Positions 22,397-34,600 of a DNA stretch of 64,000 nucleotides are shown piece by piece. This DNA comes from Flammula alnicola. Taxonomy: Eukaryota > Basidiomycota > Agaricomycetes > Agaricales > Strophariaceae. Every line of letters begins with the position of its first letter. Within the stretch, counting starts at the first letter, position 1. Location of the stretch: NCBI GenBank assembly GCA_015499995.1, contig JADNRV010000165.1:1-64000 (forward strand), in the 5' to 3' direction. A program made the translations under genes and the position numbers. The notes under the pieces are model-generated. The model searched no databases. It was given only the letters and a program-made list of their open reading frames with translations, and was not told the origin of the DNA.

Positions 22397-23792
22397 ATGC
22401 CCATCTTTGGCAGACGCCTCGTGGACGCCCGACGACGCCATCTGTCAGGCAAAGCTATCGGCGCCCCTTTCCGTGCTGGCGCTTGGTTGAGGTTGCATGG
22501 CTTCGATATTTTGACCATGGCAGTTATGGGTGCTATCGGTCTGGGTGTCTATTTTGCTGGTAAGTTAAGTTCCTGTTTTGCTGAGGGGGTGAACAGCAAT
22601 CTCATTGACTTACAGATCCTGCACCAAGTCGCTCGTTCCCCCTCTACTTTCAGGATGGACAAGTTGTATATCCACAGTTCGCGTACCCTTTGCGAAAGGA
22701 GATTATTCCTATCTGGGCCGCCGCACTGATCGCATTTATCGTCCCATTCTTCTTCTTTACCCTCTTTCAAGTTCGGAGGAGAAGTGTGGATGACTGGCTT
22801 ACCACGAATCTTGGTCTCCTTAAGAGTAGGCTTACGTCCTGGATTTAGGACGCAGTTACTGATAATCGCATCCCACAGGTCTGATCACGTCTGCTGTTTT
22901 CCAAGTCGTCGTCAAATGGCTGATAGGTGGTCTTCGCCCACATTTCTATTCTGTATGCCAGCCGAAAATTTCACGAGGGAGCGCTCCCTCGGGTATCGGC
23001 TTCGCCAGCCTCATGTACGACCGCTCAATATGTACCGGAGACAAGAAGCAAATTAACGACTCGCTTGAATCCATGCCCTCTGGCCACTCCACGGCTGCGT
23101 GGGCTGGGTTATTCTACCTGGCCCTTTACTTCAACGCTCAGCTAAAAGTTATGAGCGCCCACAATCCGGCATACTGGAAGATGATCCTCTTTTTCGCACC
23201 TATTCTTGGAGCTTGCCTTATATCTGGAGCTTTGACGATTGACGAATGTAAATACACAAAATTCTTGCACGAGATTTAGGGGCTTACGACTTTGACTGCA
23301 GTCCATAACTGGTACGATGTCCTGGCCGGTGCCCTCATCGGCGTCTGCACAGCGCTCGTCACCTTCCGTCAGACCTTTGCATCCACCTTCGATTTCCGTT
23401 TCAACCATCTTCTCCTGCCACGCGCCACGTCTGTGTTCCATCGCACACCTTTCCTTCCGATGGCTGGGCGAGGGCCATACTTCACATATCAGCCTATGCA
23501 AGAATTTGCTTCTTATGATCTGCCATTCACCCGTGAGGGTGGTTGGGTCTATGGAGGCGGCGAACAGACCGTGGGTGCTCCTGGAGATGCTACTGTTCTT
23601 AACATCAGCGTGGGAGGTTTAAATGCAGGATTCAAGACGGCAGGAACTACGGGCCATGGCATTGGAAGGAGTGCTTCAGGCCAGAGTGGGAACCTCAATA
23701 AACCGGCCTTCAACAATAACGCCACGAGCACTGGACATCTCCACGTAGGTGGTAACACCACTGGTAACCCAGTTGCCCAAAATATGGTGTAG
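22397..23792 (+). CDS. PAP2-family lipid phosphate phosphatase
   Basis: Exons 22397-22559, 22616-22825, 22879-23247 and 23302-23792 join in frame to 410 residues. Related to yeast DPP1/LPP1 and mammalian LPPs, which dephosphorylate diacylglycerol pyrophosphate, phosphatidate and similar lipids at membranes. Visible: an N-terminal helix after 'FRAGAWLRLHGFD', several hydrophobic segments, motif 1 'KWLIGGLRP' (KxxxxxxRP), motif 2 'MPSGHSTAAW' (PSGH) and motif 3 'FHNWYDVLAG' (HxxxD). The Ser-Arg pair that usually precedes motif 3 by five residues is replaced by Ala-Leu in 'GALTIDEFH', which may alter activity. The Gly/Asn/Thr-rich C-terminal tail (about 100 residues) is poorly conserved and probably cytosolic. 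It begins 219 bp after the glucosidase I stop. Confidence 0.92.
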
Positions 23793-24432
23793 TTTTATAT
23801 CCCCTCGCACATCATGCATATCTTTCTCGGCATACACCATGACAACCATGCTTGCGATGAACCTTCTTTCTGGATTCCTTTCACCTGGTTTCAAGACGCT
23901 TTATATCTTTATATCAAAGTACGTATATACCCTGTATTCGTGTCACCTAAGCCATCTTCTCTTGGACATTATATGCCTTGACCACCTGGCGTAACATGAC
24001 GTACTCAAGGACTCTTTTAACGAGTTCCGAGTCAATGGCCTGTGTTCATTATAATATGGTTACAATCATCCACCAGCATGACACGCATGTTATGAACGAA
24101 ATGAATAAATGGAAGCTAGGATGCGTTAGACTCGACCTTTTCTTTGTCTTTAAACACAATTTTAATTCGGATGCAAGCTTCACTCGCCTTTGCCCTAATA
24201 AAATACCAGATCGACGCCACACAAACGGAAGCACATCTTTATTGACCCTTGTTTCTGCTTGACGGCGTTACCGCCAACGTTCTTGAACTTTCGTCAAGTG
24301 TAGGCGGGACTTCGATGTTTTTTTAGCTTACCCGAGAGCTCAGCACCATTCGGTAGCATCATCTTTACCATTAGCGGGCACTGGGCACTCGGTTCCGCTT
24401 GACCTCAGTCGGCGTATCGCAAGCATTTCCCA
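23793..24432. other. Intergenic, no gene seen
   Basis: 3' flank of the PAP2 gene up to the hAT-type element. Open frames at about 23980-24260 lack any domain. Confidence 0.5.
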
Positions 24433-25087
24433 GGCTCGGGCAGTGTTGGACCTAAGGCTTAACCCTTAATAAGGTTTAAGGGTTAATTTCATTCTAAGAC
24501 TAAGGGTTAATATCACTCACCGTTCAATTTAAGCCTTAAGTTAAGCCTTAATAAGAGTAATCAGTAATCAGAGTTCTGGCAGACCGAATTCCCATCCTGC
24601 TACACAGCCACAGATTTTGGCTCGAGCACATACTGTCCTTCAGCGCATTTACGGAGTGCTTTTGTGCATTCCATGTCAAAATTTCTTATCACCAGTAAAT
24701 ACTACTTCTTAGGGATGAATAGGTGCAAAAAATCAGGTAAATACTGTCTAGAAAATAGCATTCATGGTGAACATTGATGATTGGACAGAAAGAAATGGAT
24801 ATTGATGTTCAGATGAGATGGATACGGTGATGTGACACATTCATGGAGGAGGCGAGACTGATGGAGCTGATGGCAGATGAGGAAGCAGAGGAAGAAAGGA
24901 TACCAGATAATGGAGAACTGGAAGGTTCGGGCGACAATTTCGATGGCTGATGAAATCAGTCAGTTTCTAACTGAACTCTTAATAAGGCCTTAGAATGAAG
25001 TCTTAATTAAGGGTTGTTTTTAAGACTTAAGACTTAACAAAAAAAAATGCCCTTAATAAGGCCTTAGAATCCAACACTGGGCTCGGG
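24433..25087. mobile_element. Non-autonomous hAT-type transposon with perfect 8-bp target duplication
   Basis: The element proper is 24441-25079 (639 bp). The left end CAGTGTTGGACCTAAGGC and the reverse complement of the right end CAGTGTTGGATTCTAAGGC form terminal inverted repeats of about 18 bp. Both sides are flanked by the identical octamer GGCTCGGG (24433-24440 and 25080-25087). An 8-bp duplication and CAG-type ends are diagnostic of hAT elements. Subterminal regions are packed with 'taagggttaa', 'ccttaataagg' and 'taaggcttaa' motifs in both orientations. The 400-bp core has no transposase. The intact duplication indicates a fairly recent insertion. Confidence 0.92.
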
Positions 25088-28000
25088 ACTCGGAGTATCT
25101 CCCGCTCTAGGCTCTTGATTTATGATTCTACGAAAACGTCTTACAAAGCACGGACCAATGTCTCTTTGATCTCGAAAGGACTTCGGATTCTGGATTCTTA
25201 TCGCACTTATCAAGGCACGCGATCATCTGCAGGACTTTGCGAACGTGCTCATCGCGTTCTATCATATGCATACGTCTCGTGCTGAGTTGAGCTTCATTTC
25301 CGGCTTGACATGATATCGATGGTCATAGTTCGTGACAGGTAGTGTAACTAGACTTTGACAGTGATCTGCATTCTTCTTCCTCTTCCCGTGATCGATAGTT
25401 ATCGGCACGGTGTGCGCCCGTGCTGTACTCAGTGTACTGCGAGTGAATTGCATGGCACATCCGTGGAAGAGGCTATGTGCAGCTATTTTCGCCTCATTAG
25501 AACCGAACTCCCAATTGATCGAGCTACCTCTTAGAACGAAAAAGGGACACTCAAAGGACGTTCGCGATCTACAGTAAGCTCGTGATTACGGTTAACGACT
25601 GCGCTCAGTTCATCACTGCAACGGCCGCGTCAACTATATTTATTGCGGGCTTCATTCACCACCGGGAACAGTGAGCCAGTGGCGATGGTGAGTGTATACC
25701 AGTATTCACCTAACTGTGGCATTGAAATTCATTACTACAATTGGGGGTCAGATAACATGGAATGGAAGAAACTTGCAAACTGGCCCAAAATAAGATGGTC
25801 CCCGCTTTCTCCCTTGTGATTTAACCATTCTGAAGTCTTCAAATGATGTTACACAGCAGTAACTCCAGAGCTTCCCAAGTCTGATGCTTGGCTCTTGTGC
25901 TTAAGCCTCAGCACATGGAAAGACAAAAGGCGAGGACCCTGAAAATTTAAGATTACTTTAAGGAACGGACTTTCCTCCGTATTGATTGATATGCTAGGTC
26001 CAGAATAGGTCGCTTTAAGGACGCAGCACTAGTACAGTCAATACTTATTCCTGAAGGCTCATAGTAGAGAGGACTCCAAAAAAGGAGATTGACGGAATGA
26101 TTCCGTGTGGCGTCATGCTGGCCTTGGCCCATGTGAATGAACTTTCAGACTTTTTGAGTTAGTGAATGGAAGACAAAGTTAGTGAATGGAAGACAATCAG
26201 TAGTAAGGAGGCTCTAACAGGTATCCATCCCACAACATTGGTTTCAGAATCAGAACAACACCTTGTGCTTCAGTTGGTCAGGATGTCAAGTGACCTGGAG
26301 TTTGACAATTCGACCAATTGTCAATGTCTGGCTTCGGTTTCCAGCTTCACCTCCACAAGAACAAGGTATGCGATAAGTTGAAAGGAGCAGAAGCGAGCTG
26401 TATGAAATTGAAAGGACTTAAGTCTTTTGTTGTACATTTTGAAGGTTGACTGAGGCTTTCACGATCAAATGTGATCAGCAGACTCTCAAGAACAAACGTT
26501 GATCTAAAAATAGGCGCTCGCGTCAAGAACGTCCCTGACGCTCGTTTTCAAGAGGAGACAGCCTTGCAATAGTCTTATCGTATTGGGGAACAATAGCTCG
26601 GAACCTCAAAGAAATTCCTGTGTTCCATTGAAGAAGTCACTGTTAAAAAATGGCAAATGAACTGACAATACTTTGGATTCCAATACGGCATGCGGGGCTT
26701 AGGGATAACGGAAATGAATTGTATTTGACCCCACACGATTGCAACGTGCCGCGATGGTGTCAAAGCCTTATCTAGCCTTGTATCCTGCGTCTCCAGTGTC
26801 CAGGGAACGAGTTTATCGAGAAACGCGATGATGATCCTAAATTATAGTCTTCTTACCTTGTGAGGCTTCACTCGCCAATGATTATTCCACAGACGCCACA
26901 CTGCGCCGCCGGCCAAGCTCCACATTGTGTGTAGCAAAATAGTCAGCAATCGTAATAAAGGCGTAATGGAAAATGCTACACAAGGTAAATGCGTCAGAAT
27001 TAGCCCTTCAATACGTATGCACGGCTGGGCATGCGCGTACGCGTCAGCTATATGGGATGTAATATCCGCAACGATGACCCGCGCAGAAGGGAACACCGGG
27101 TGAACCTTCGAAAGCTCAGAAATGGTGCCGGGGTCGGATTCACTCACCGTAATAGTGACGCCATGCTCCCGAATACTTATGATAAACTCGGATAGATGGA
27201 GTGCATACCAGATTTTTATTTTATCTACGTGTAGGATTTTGAAAGATACGAATTCGAATACGCTGGAAAATGGCAGCTCAAACAAGGCAAACAGGGTACT
27301 TGTCTATCTATCTAAGGCTATGATCCTGCCGGTCAGTTGACTCTCACTCAGTCTCTCTTGGGACTTGCTACCGTGATCGCAGGCAAGTTTAGTTGCGCAC
27401 CGCAGCAAGCCTGAGATTCGAAGGGGCACACGAGGCCGTATAGGTGGGAATTTGAAGCTTTGACTTCAAGAAGACGGCACAGCTTACCGGTACCCGTTGA
27501 AGGAACGAGGAGATAGAGGGACGTTCGGGGAGCCTTTAGTCGAATAAATGAACGTGGGCACTTGAGATCGTGAACTAGTGCCAACATATTGTACTTTATT
27601 CAAAACGACAGATGAATGTGGACATGTAATTGAGGTCGTTTAAGGCTTACTATTAATATTAATATGAACATGGAATGCAATGGCTATGCTATGGTCAACG
27701 GTAAAGCGAGCGAAATGAATGAAATCGAGAAGCGATCATGAAGGCGTGACAGCGCGATGGGGTGTATAATTCGGATAGATATGTAGGGCACGCTTTGCAA
27801 AATTAGTCGAACTGTGGGTATGTATGCCCCAGTTAAATTATTAACAGAAGCAAAGGAAGCTGAACTTTGAAGAAACGGCAGTACGTGATTTATTACGGTA
27901 CAGAGGGAACTCATGAGTCAGACGAACTTGATATCGGAATAAGCTTAAGAAAGAAAGAAAGTATGAGCCGGCAACCCAGGAAACTGCGAGGACTCGAACG

Positions 28001-30343
28001 AAGCCGAGAATAAAGGCATTGGGGGTTGAGAGAGCTTCGGCGTAACTGAGCATCGGACTGCATCGGATAGCTCGCGTCCTCTGAACGAGGTGTTCGGTCT
28101 CAGGTTGCAGATTCATCTGTACTTCCATGTCATTGACATTCCATCTGGGTCGGGGGTAGTATTAATCGTGGGTGTCTGTGTATCAAACGCTGGCGGCTGT
28201 ATCGGAACGGGTCTCGACTCTACTCGTGAACGTGAATACTTTACTTATCGGCGCAGCCATGAGAAACGAACGTGAATTCGCTCACCTCCCTACCACGCTC
28301 GATATCTATTATCTAGCGGGAACGTTCTGGCTACCTCAAGAAACACCTCGACCCCCCGAGAATTTGCATCATCATAATATACGGCATGCGCACGCGCTGA
28401 GAGGGGCATATGACCAAGAGTTCAAGACGCCGTACGCCCGTGGGGGTCGCAATCAGGCGCCGAATTATCCGACCTCGGAATCGGACCTCGGGTGCGGAGA
28501 TGCGATTGTACGACGAGAAGTTAGAACAATGGGGAGTTTTTGGACGCCACGGTCTAAGTAAAGTAATTCTATGTATGTGCCCACTCTATAGAAAGTACGG
28601 TATATCCTCCTATGTTTCCGAAGTGTTCGAGTGTCCGAAGGATTACTAAGTATGTGGTCCTCAAGATAGCGCAATCCAGGCCCAGATCCTATCCTATCGC
28701 AGAGCGCAGCTTCAAGCTCGTGCGTCGTCTGGCCTGGCCACACTTGAACCCCTCGAGAAAGCCTACTTACCCAAGATCGACTGAGAGATATCGATGACAC
28801 CCCATGCCGCATTACGATCCGCCAAGCTGGGAACTTGAGAAGAAGAAGCAACAGCTGCAGGACAGACATATATGAATCCGACAGTGACATTGAATAGATC
28901 CACTCTCAGCGCACGGGATTCATTTGTCCATCCGAGTCGATTGAGCGAAGCTTTCAAGCTTTGCAGGTTAGAATGATGATGATGGGATTCATGGGAAATG
29001 GGTGACACCCCAGGAGACCCCACCCCAGGCCCTTGGGACCCTCGGGGATAGCTCGCCTCTCGATTGACCTGGAAAGGCGAATGGCCAACAATAGACACAT
29101 AGGCCCTAGTACTATAGGGTGGTGGTTGCAATTGTAGTTGTGCGTGCAATGCATGCATGCATGCAGCGCGAGCTACGTTTTTAGAGAATGCCTACGACCC
29201 ACGATTGCAATGGAAAACTTGAGATTGTGGGCCAGGCCAGTCTTGGATGGAAAACTCCCAGCTGCCCCGCGCGTCCGACTGCGCTCCGTTTTCGGTGATT
29301 GGGGGTGCGTGCGTGGGTTTAGCTAGCGTAGCGTATGGACGCCGGGTGCAGCGCCGAACGCGTCCAAACCGTCACTCGCGGTGGCGTGATAGTAGTGCTG
29401 CGACGGCTGCTGCGACGCTGCCGCTGCCGCCACCGCTGACTTGACGTTTTTTGTTGGTTTCGAGTGTTGACTGCGTATCGACGTAGGTGGCGTCACTGGC
29501 AGTGCGTCTGCGTCTCTAATGGCGTGGCCGAGGGGTGTGCCGATGCACGGTAGTGACGCTGTAGAGCAGAGTACCAGTCAGTCAGTCAGTCATGCATATT
29601 GCTATGCCAGCCGAACCCGAACCAAAATTAAGCAGTAGTGTCCATAATGATGATATCCGAGTCCGAATCGGTTCATTAAAACCCGAGCCCAAGCGACGCC
29701 CAAGGGAGGGAGGGAGGCCGCGCTCGAGGTTGATATATATATGCAGTAGGAATGGAATGATGAACAAGATGAAAAAAGCATGAATATTGTTACTAATACA
29801 GCATGAAATGAAACAATTGAGTGGAAGAGAGAGGGAGAAAAAAAGAAAGCAACTAGCTACAGCGGGGCGATGCTTGAACATGTATGGTATAATATATGTA
29901 GATTGGTATAACGGGGACGATATAGTAATGTGTTGGGGTAAGGCCGTACCGGGCGTGTAGGTGTGGTGTCGTAATGCACTGTATGTTGTGTAGGGTGTAG
30001 GGTGTAAGGCGGGGAAGATGTCGATGTGGTCATCTAATGGATGAAGCGGATCATGAAGGGAAGACGTCGTCGAGTGTAGTGTGATGACATGAGATGCGTG
30101 TGATGACGGCAGCCGCGTGTGCGGGGTGTGAGTAATGCGGAGGGGTGTGTGCATGCCGCGTGTTCGATGATAATGAGGCGTATCGCATCGGATATCGTGG
30201 GTCGCAAGAAGGCACCACGAGGGACGTCAAGCCCGGTGTGCACAGTCAAGGAGCGATGCCGAGGGAAAGAGTGACTCAACGTGCAAGTCGACCCGCAGTA
30301 GTCCATATCCTAAGTGAATTGTCTTGTGGGGAAGGGGAAGCCC
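25088..30343. other. Gene-poor 5.3-kb region
   Basis: No gene that I can support. A minus-strand frame at 26842-27285 (147 codons) and another at 27348-27587 have some protein-like composition but no recognisable domain or exon chain. They may be relics. Microsatellite-like spots occur at 29149-29164 (repeated tgca) and 29577-29590 (repeated gtca). The segment 29580-30340 is the 3' side of the minus-strand gene at 30344. Its His/Pro/Thr-rich open frame (29582-30154) looks like simple sequence. Confidence 0.45.
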
Positions 30344-31350
30344 CTAGAAGCTGCTACTCCTCTTCCGCCGTGGCGTCCTATGCGGCGGCTGGTGCTTGCC
30401 CGAGCCGGTGAGGGACATGAAGAGGCGCTTGAGCAGTGGCGGCGGCTTTGTCTGGTACATAGCATGCGGGTACTGAGGAGCATTCTGCGGGCACGAGTCA
30501 AGGAATTGAGTCAGTTGGGCAGTAAGGACAAGGAGGTGATACGGGGACGTACAGCCCAGTCAAACTGCTGCTTGGAGGTAGGAGATACATTGGGGTAGGC
30601 GGGCTGGTAGTAGGTTGAGTACGGGTATTTTGAGTCTTGAGGGTAGCCGTAGTTGGGGGTCGTCTGCGAACGGAGGGGCGGGGCTCTGGATTGATAGGCG
30701 GGGGCAGAGTATGGGGGCTGCTGCTGTACGGGGAAGTAGGACGTGGGGGATGGCTGCTGGGGTAGGCGGGTAGTGGAAGAGGAGCGAGAAGAGTGCCGCG
30801 AGTCTCGTGGGGAGATGAGTTTTGGGGCGTAGGGGTAGGATTGGTAGCCCGGTGCTGTTTGAGGGTATACGGAAGTAGGGGACGGCTGTTGCGGATAGGG
30901 GGGCAGGGGCAAGGGTGGGGGGACGGTGTAAGAACGCTGTGTGTCAGGGCGTGTGGAAGTAGGGCCCGAGTGGGATGCAGATCTATGGCGCTTAGTATGT
31001 GATCGCGAGGAATGGGAGTGTCTGCTGTCCCGCTCTTTTTCGGCTCGCTCGAAGCGCTCTCGTTCCCTGTCTCGCACTTCTCTGTCCCGGTCCCGTTCCT
31101 GGTAACGAGGTCGATCCCGCCGATCCTTGGAATCTCTACGTCTATTGGTCTTTGAATCGCTGTATTCTTCTTCCTCTTCGTCCTCTTCCAAATCCCGTTG
31201 GAGAGCGACGGCTGCGTTGACGGCCGGGGTAGCGGGTGTGAAGGGGTTGCGGAGGGGATAGTGGTTAGTGTTGTCGACCCAACGTGCGATCTGCTGTTGC
31301 TTGCGCATGTGGGCTTCGAACGCCTCTGGAGAGTAGTCGTACTCAGTCAT
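30344..31350 (-). CDS. Uncharacterised disordered Arg/Pro/Ser-rich protein
   Basis: Exons 31350-30553 and 30484-30344 join in frame to 312 residues. The N-terminus MTEYDYSPEAFEAHMRKQQQ is folded-looking. It is followed by an acidic run (LEEDEEEEEYSD) and then a highly charged RD/RE/RS stretch (RDRDREVRDRERERFE) like those in RNA-processing proteins. A Pro/Tyr/Gln/Ser-rich region (PYPQQPSPTSVYPQ) fills most of the C-terminal half. The small second exon ends in 'KRLFMSLTGSGKHQPPHRTP' plus RRKR, a basic tail. No named family was recognised. The composition suggests a nuclear or RNA-associated disordered protein. It shares a 260-bp divergent promoter with the PhoD-like gene. Confidence 0.75.
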
Positions 31351-31610
31351 AGTGTTGTGTGGGGGAATGACGAGGAACGGGAGAAAGGAGAATTGGCGTC
31401 TATTTATCAAGGACCGGTCTGAAAAAAAGGAGATGATGCGAAGATGGATGGGACCAGACTGGGTGTCAACTAAGCACAACAAAGAACAAATAGACCATGA
31501 CGTCGGTTTAGCCGATAGCTCTATCGTATGTTCTGTGCACTGCCGAGCATAGCCCCTTCCTCTTCAAATACTCCTTCCTTTTCTTTTTCATTTCTTTTTC
31601 ATCCCGCAAC
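31351..31610. promoter_or_regulatory. 260-bp divergent promoter
   Basis: This is the only sequence between the start codons of the minus-strand Arg/Pro-rich gene (ATG at 31350) and the plus-strand PhoD-like gene (ATG at 31611). A pyrimidine-rich tract (31555-31603) precedes the PhoD-like start, a common fungal core-promoter feature. Shared regulation is inferred from geometry only. Confidence 0.5.
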
Positions 31611-34600
31611 ATGGACAATCCAGGATGGCATGCTCAGCGTCGCGCGCAAAAGGTCCTCTCTTTCCACATCTCACTGACACACCGCTCACTTGAGTCATTC
31701 CCACAGGAAACCGAAGCGTACAACCGCGAATACCGCCACTCCGGAGTGCATGTGCCCGTCGAGAATGTGGGCCCCATGGACGAGGCATTCATTGGTGGCT
31801 TCCGGTCCCAGCAGCCGCCATCTCCTCTTCCCCCTGCCTTGCCACCGAAGGACTATCCGTACACCGCGCCTCATAACTATCACCCCACAGGCCATCATGC
31901 TCCGGCCTTGAATGCGCATCCGGACCAGCACCCGTATACACCCCAGCCGTCCCAGAGCACCATCTCGACTTCCCAGCTGACCCATATGTCCGCTATAGAA
32001 CGCTCGCAGGTCCTGCGCGTCGCGAGGATGGATCCGCATCTCCAGGTATGTCGTCTGACTTCTTGAATGTTGGTGCTTCTGAGGATCTTACAACGTCACG
32101 CTTGGATGATTACCAACCCATGAACATGCGCTTCGGTCTATCAGTTCATGTGCGGCCCTCTACTAAAGTAAGCCCCCGTCTCGAACGCGTTTGTCGTCTG
32201 CATTCGAGGTATATGCATTCTATTTTTACTCATCGGCCATTTTTAGGTACGATACTATAGATGAGCATGGGGTATGGCACGGTGCTGCCCTCATCGTCAG
32301 TCAGTCTCTTTCCCTTCTTATCTTCCCCCTCTTTCTTAACCTCGTCTTCATTATCAACCTCGACGCTAATCAACCTTTCCCCTTAACCAGCCGCCGACGC
32401 CGGCTCGATCTACGAACCTCACCCAACGCTCACCTACTCCTGGGATCCCGATCAACCCGTGCCCGCGCACCTCCACCACCCATCCTCCACCTCCGACGGC
32501 ACCGACCCCACCCGGAGCTCCTTCTCCACGTCTCTGCACAACCAACCCCCACCCCCACCCCCCTTCTCCACGAACCCGAACAACGTCTTCCCCAGCCCGA
32601 CATCGCACGACAACAACTACTACCCGCACGCCTACCCTACCACGCCGCCGGCGAATGGGAGCTACGGAGGCACGGCCCCTACGGTGACGGGACGGCCGAG
32701 TGGGCTGGTGCAGCTGCACAGCGCGACGTCGTACGAGCTCGGGCCGCACCCTGCGGACCCGCATTCTGTGGTCATGCCTGCTGCCGCGTCGCCTACGGTG
32801 TCGACGTTTTCTACGGCTGGGTTCGCGTTTGGGAGCCCGCCTGGGAGTGGGGGTAATGGAAATGGAAACGGACATGGAAATGGACATGGATATGGACATG
32901 GGAGTGAGGAGAAGGTGCAGGATGGGAGCCCGAATTCGTGTAGTGAGCAGGCGTTGGGCCAGGAGTTGTGGGTTTATGGGGGGCATGGAGGGTATGTTTT
33001 TTCTTAGTTTTTGCCGTCTTTCTTTGCTTCTTTCATTGGTTCCTTGGCTCCTTGATTTCTTGGCTTCTCGGGTCGACCCTCGCGTTGTGGTTCTTACTCC
33101 ACTCATCTCTTCCTATTCCATGCTTTCTTTTTTCTTCTTTTTTTTTTCTTCTTCGCTTCTCCTCTTCTCCTTCTAACCAAAAACACAATTCATATCAAAA
33201 CACATACTTACTTATTTTACTTCACACAACGTAACAGCACCTTCACATTCTGGCGGTTCCTCATCAAGATACCGCTCGCGCAGCACGAGATGGCGATCAG
33301 GTATTCGATTAATAACGGGCAGCAGATCGAGTTTTGGGTGCCCGGGAGGATGCAGAATATGAGATGGGCGGCGCATTCTGTGAGTGCCTTTTTTTGATTT
33401 TGCTTTTGCTTTTTTTTTTGTTTCTGTTTATTATTTTCGTTTCGGTGTTTTTGGAGAAATCCTTTTTATGCATGGGTGGGTTCGTTTTGGAATTGTGGAC
33501 GGCTTTTGGCATTTTTTGGGGGGCGTTTGGTGAAAATTAGGGTCGCACTGGGTGCTTCGTCATTTAATCCTACCCTCTCCTCGCGCGTGTCCTGACCAAA
33601 CCCGATGCTCCCAAAAAGCCCAAATGCACATCTGACGTTTTTCTTTAACCTTCTCTTGTTTTACCTGTCATTTCCATCGTCGCCCTTCATTCCTGACCAA
33701 AGCCCAATAAATCTCCCAGTGCAATGGATTCTCGGCCGGCGTCAACCCAGACGACTTCCGCGGACCAGGGTTCAAGTCGGGCTACGACCCTGTGTGGATG
33801 GACCTCCTCTCGAAGCACGCCGAAACGCCGTTCCACGTCCTCATGGGCGGGGGCGATCAGCTTTATTGTGATTCGTGAGTTGGATTCTTTCTCTCTCTCT
33901 CTCTCCCGCTATTATCCATTTTTTTTACCCATGAAACGATGAAAACGATGAACCAATACTGATACTGATACGATACATATGTACACAGCCTAATGCGTGA
34001 GCCGGAGATGCAAGAATGGGTGTCCAAGACGAAGCCGGAGGAGAAGAAGTCGTACCCGCTGTCGCGCGAGATGGAGCTGGCGATTGATCGGTTCTTTTTT
34101 AGCCATTATTGTCAGTCGTTTAGGAGGGGTGCGTTCGCGAGGGCGAATTGTTCGATGTGAGTGGGTTTTTGATTTTTGTTCGGTGGTTTGGGATTGGGTT
34201 GTGTGGGACAGAAGAAGACGAAAGGAGAAGAGGGTGAAAGACGTGCGATTGGAATTGGGGTTCTTTCTTTTTTTTTTCTTCTTCGAAGGAGGCTTTGGAG
34301 GCGAAGAGAACTGACAACTTGTCATAGACCGATGCTGAATATGTGTGATGACCATGGTGCGTTGCGCTTGGGCTCTTTTGTCTCTTGGATGTGGCATTGA
34401 TTATGGCGTCCATCTTTGCGTCGCAAACACAGACTTGGTGCGTCCCCTTCTTGAGCCACATTTCTGGTCGCCACCAAACTGATACGCATTTTAATTTTTC
34501 TTTAGATTGATGGATTTGGAAGTTGTAAGTTTATTCTGCCGTATACTGATATATATATATAAAAACGCTGTGATGCAGATCCGGACGACTTGCAGAGAGC

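Noticed and set aside
26842..27285. 147-codon minus frame with some protein-like composition
   Set aside because: No family recognised and no supporting exons. Not annotated as a gene.
27348..27587. Minus frame with a P-loop-like 'VPSTGTGK'
   Set aside because: An isolated short match without the downstream motifs of any ATPase. Taken as chance.
29582..30154. 190-codon His/Pro/Thr-rich minus frame
   Set aside because: Low-complexity translation, no domain, no intron chain. Probably 3' flank of the gene ending at 30344.
32191..33176. Long overlapping open frames on both strands
   Set aside because: They are GC-rich shadows of exon 5 of the PhoD-like gene. The real frame carries 'YEPHPTLTYSWDPDQP' and joins in phase at both ends.
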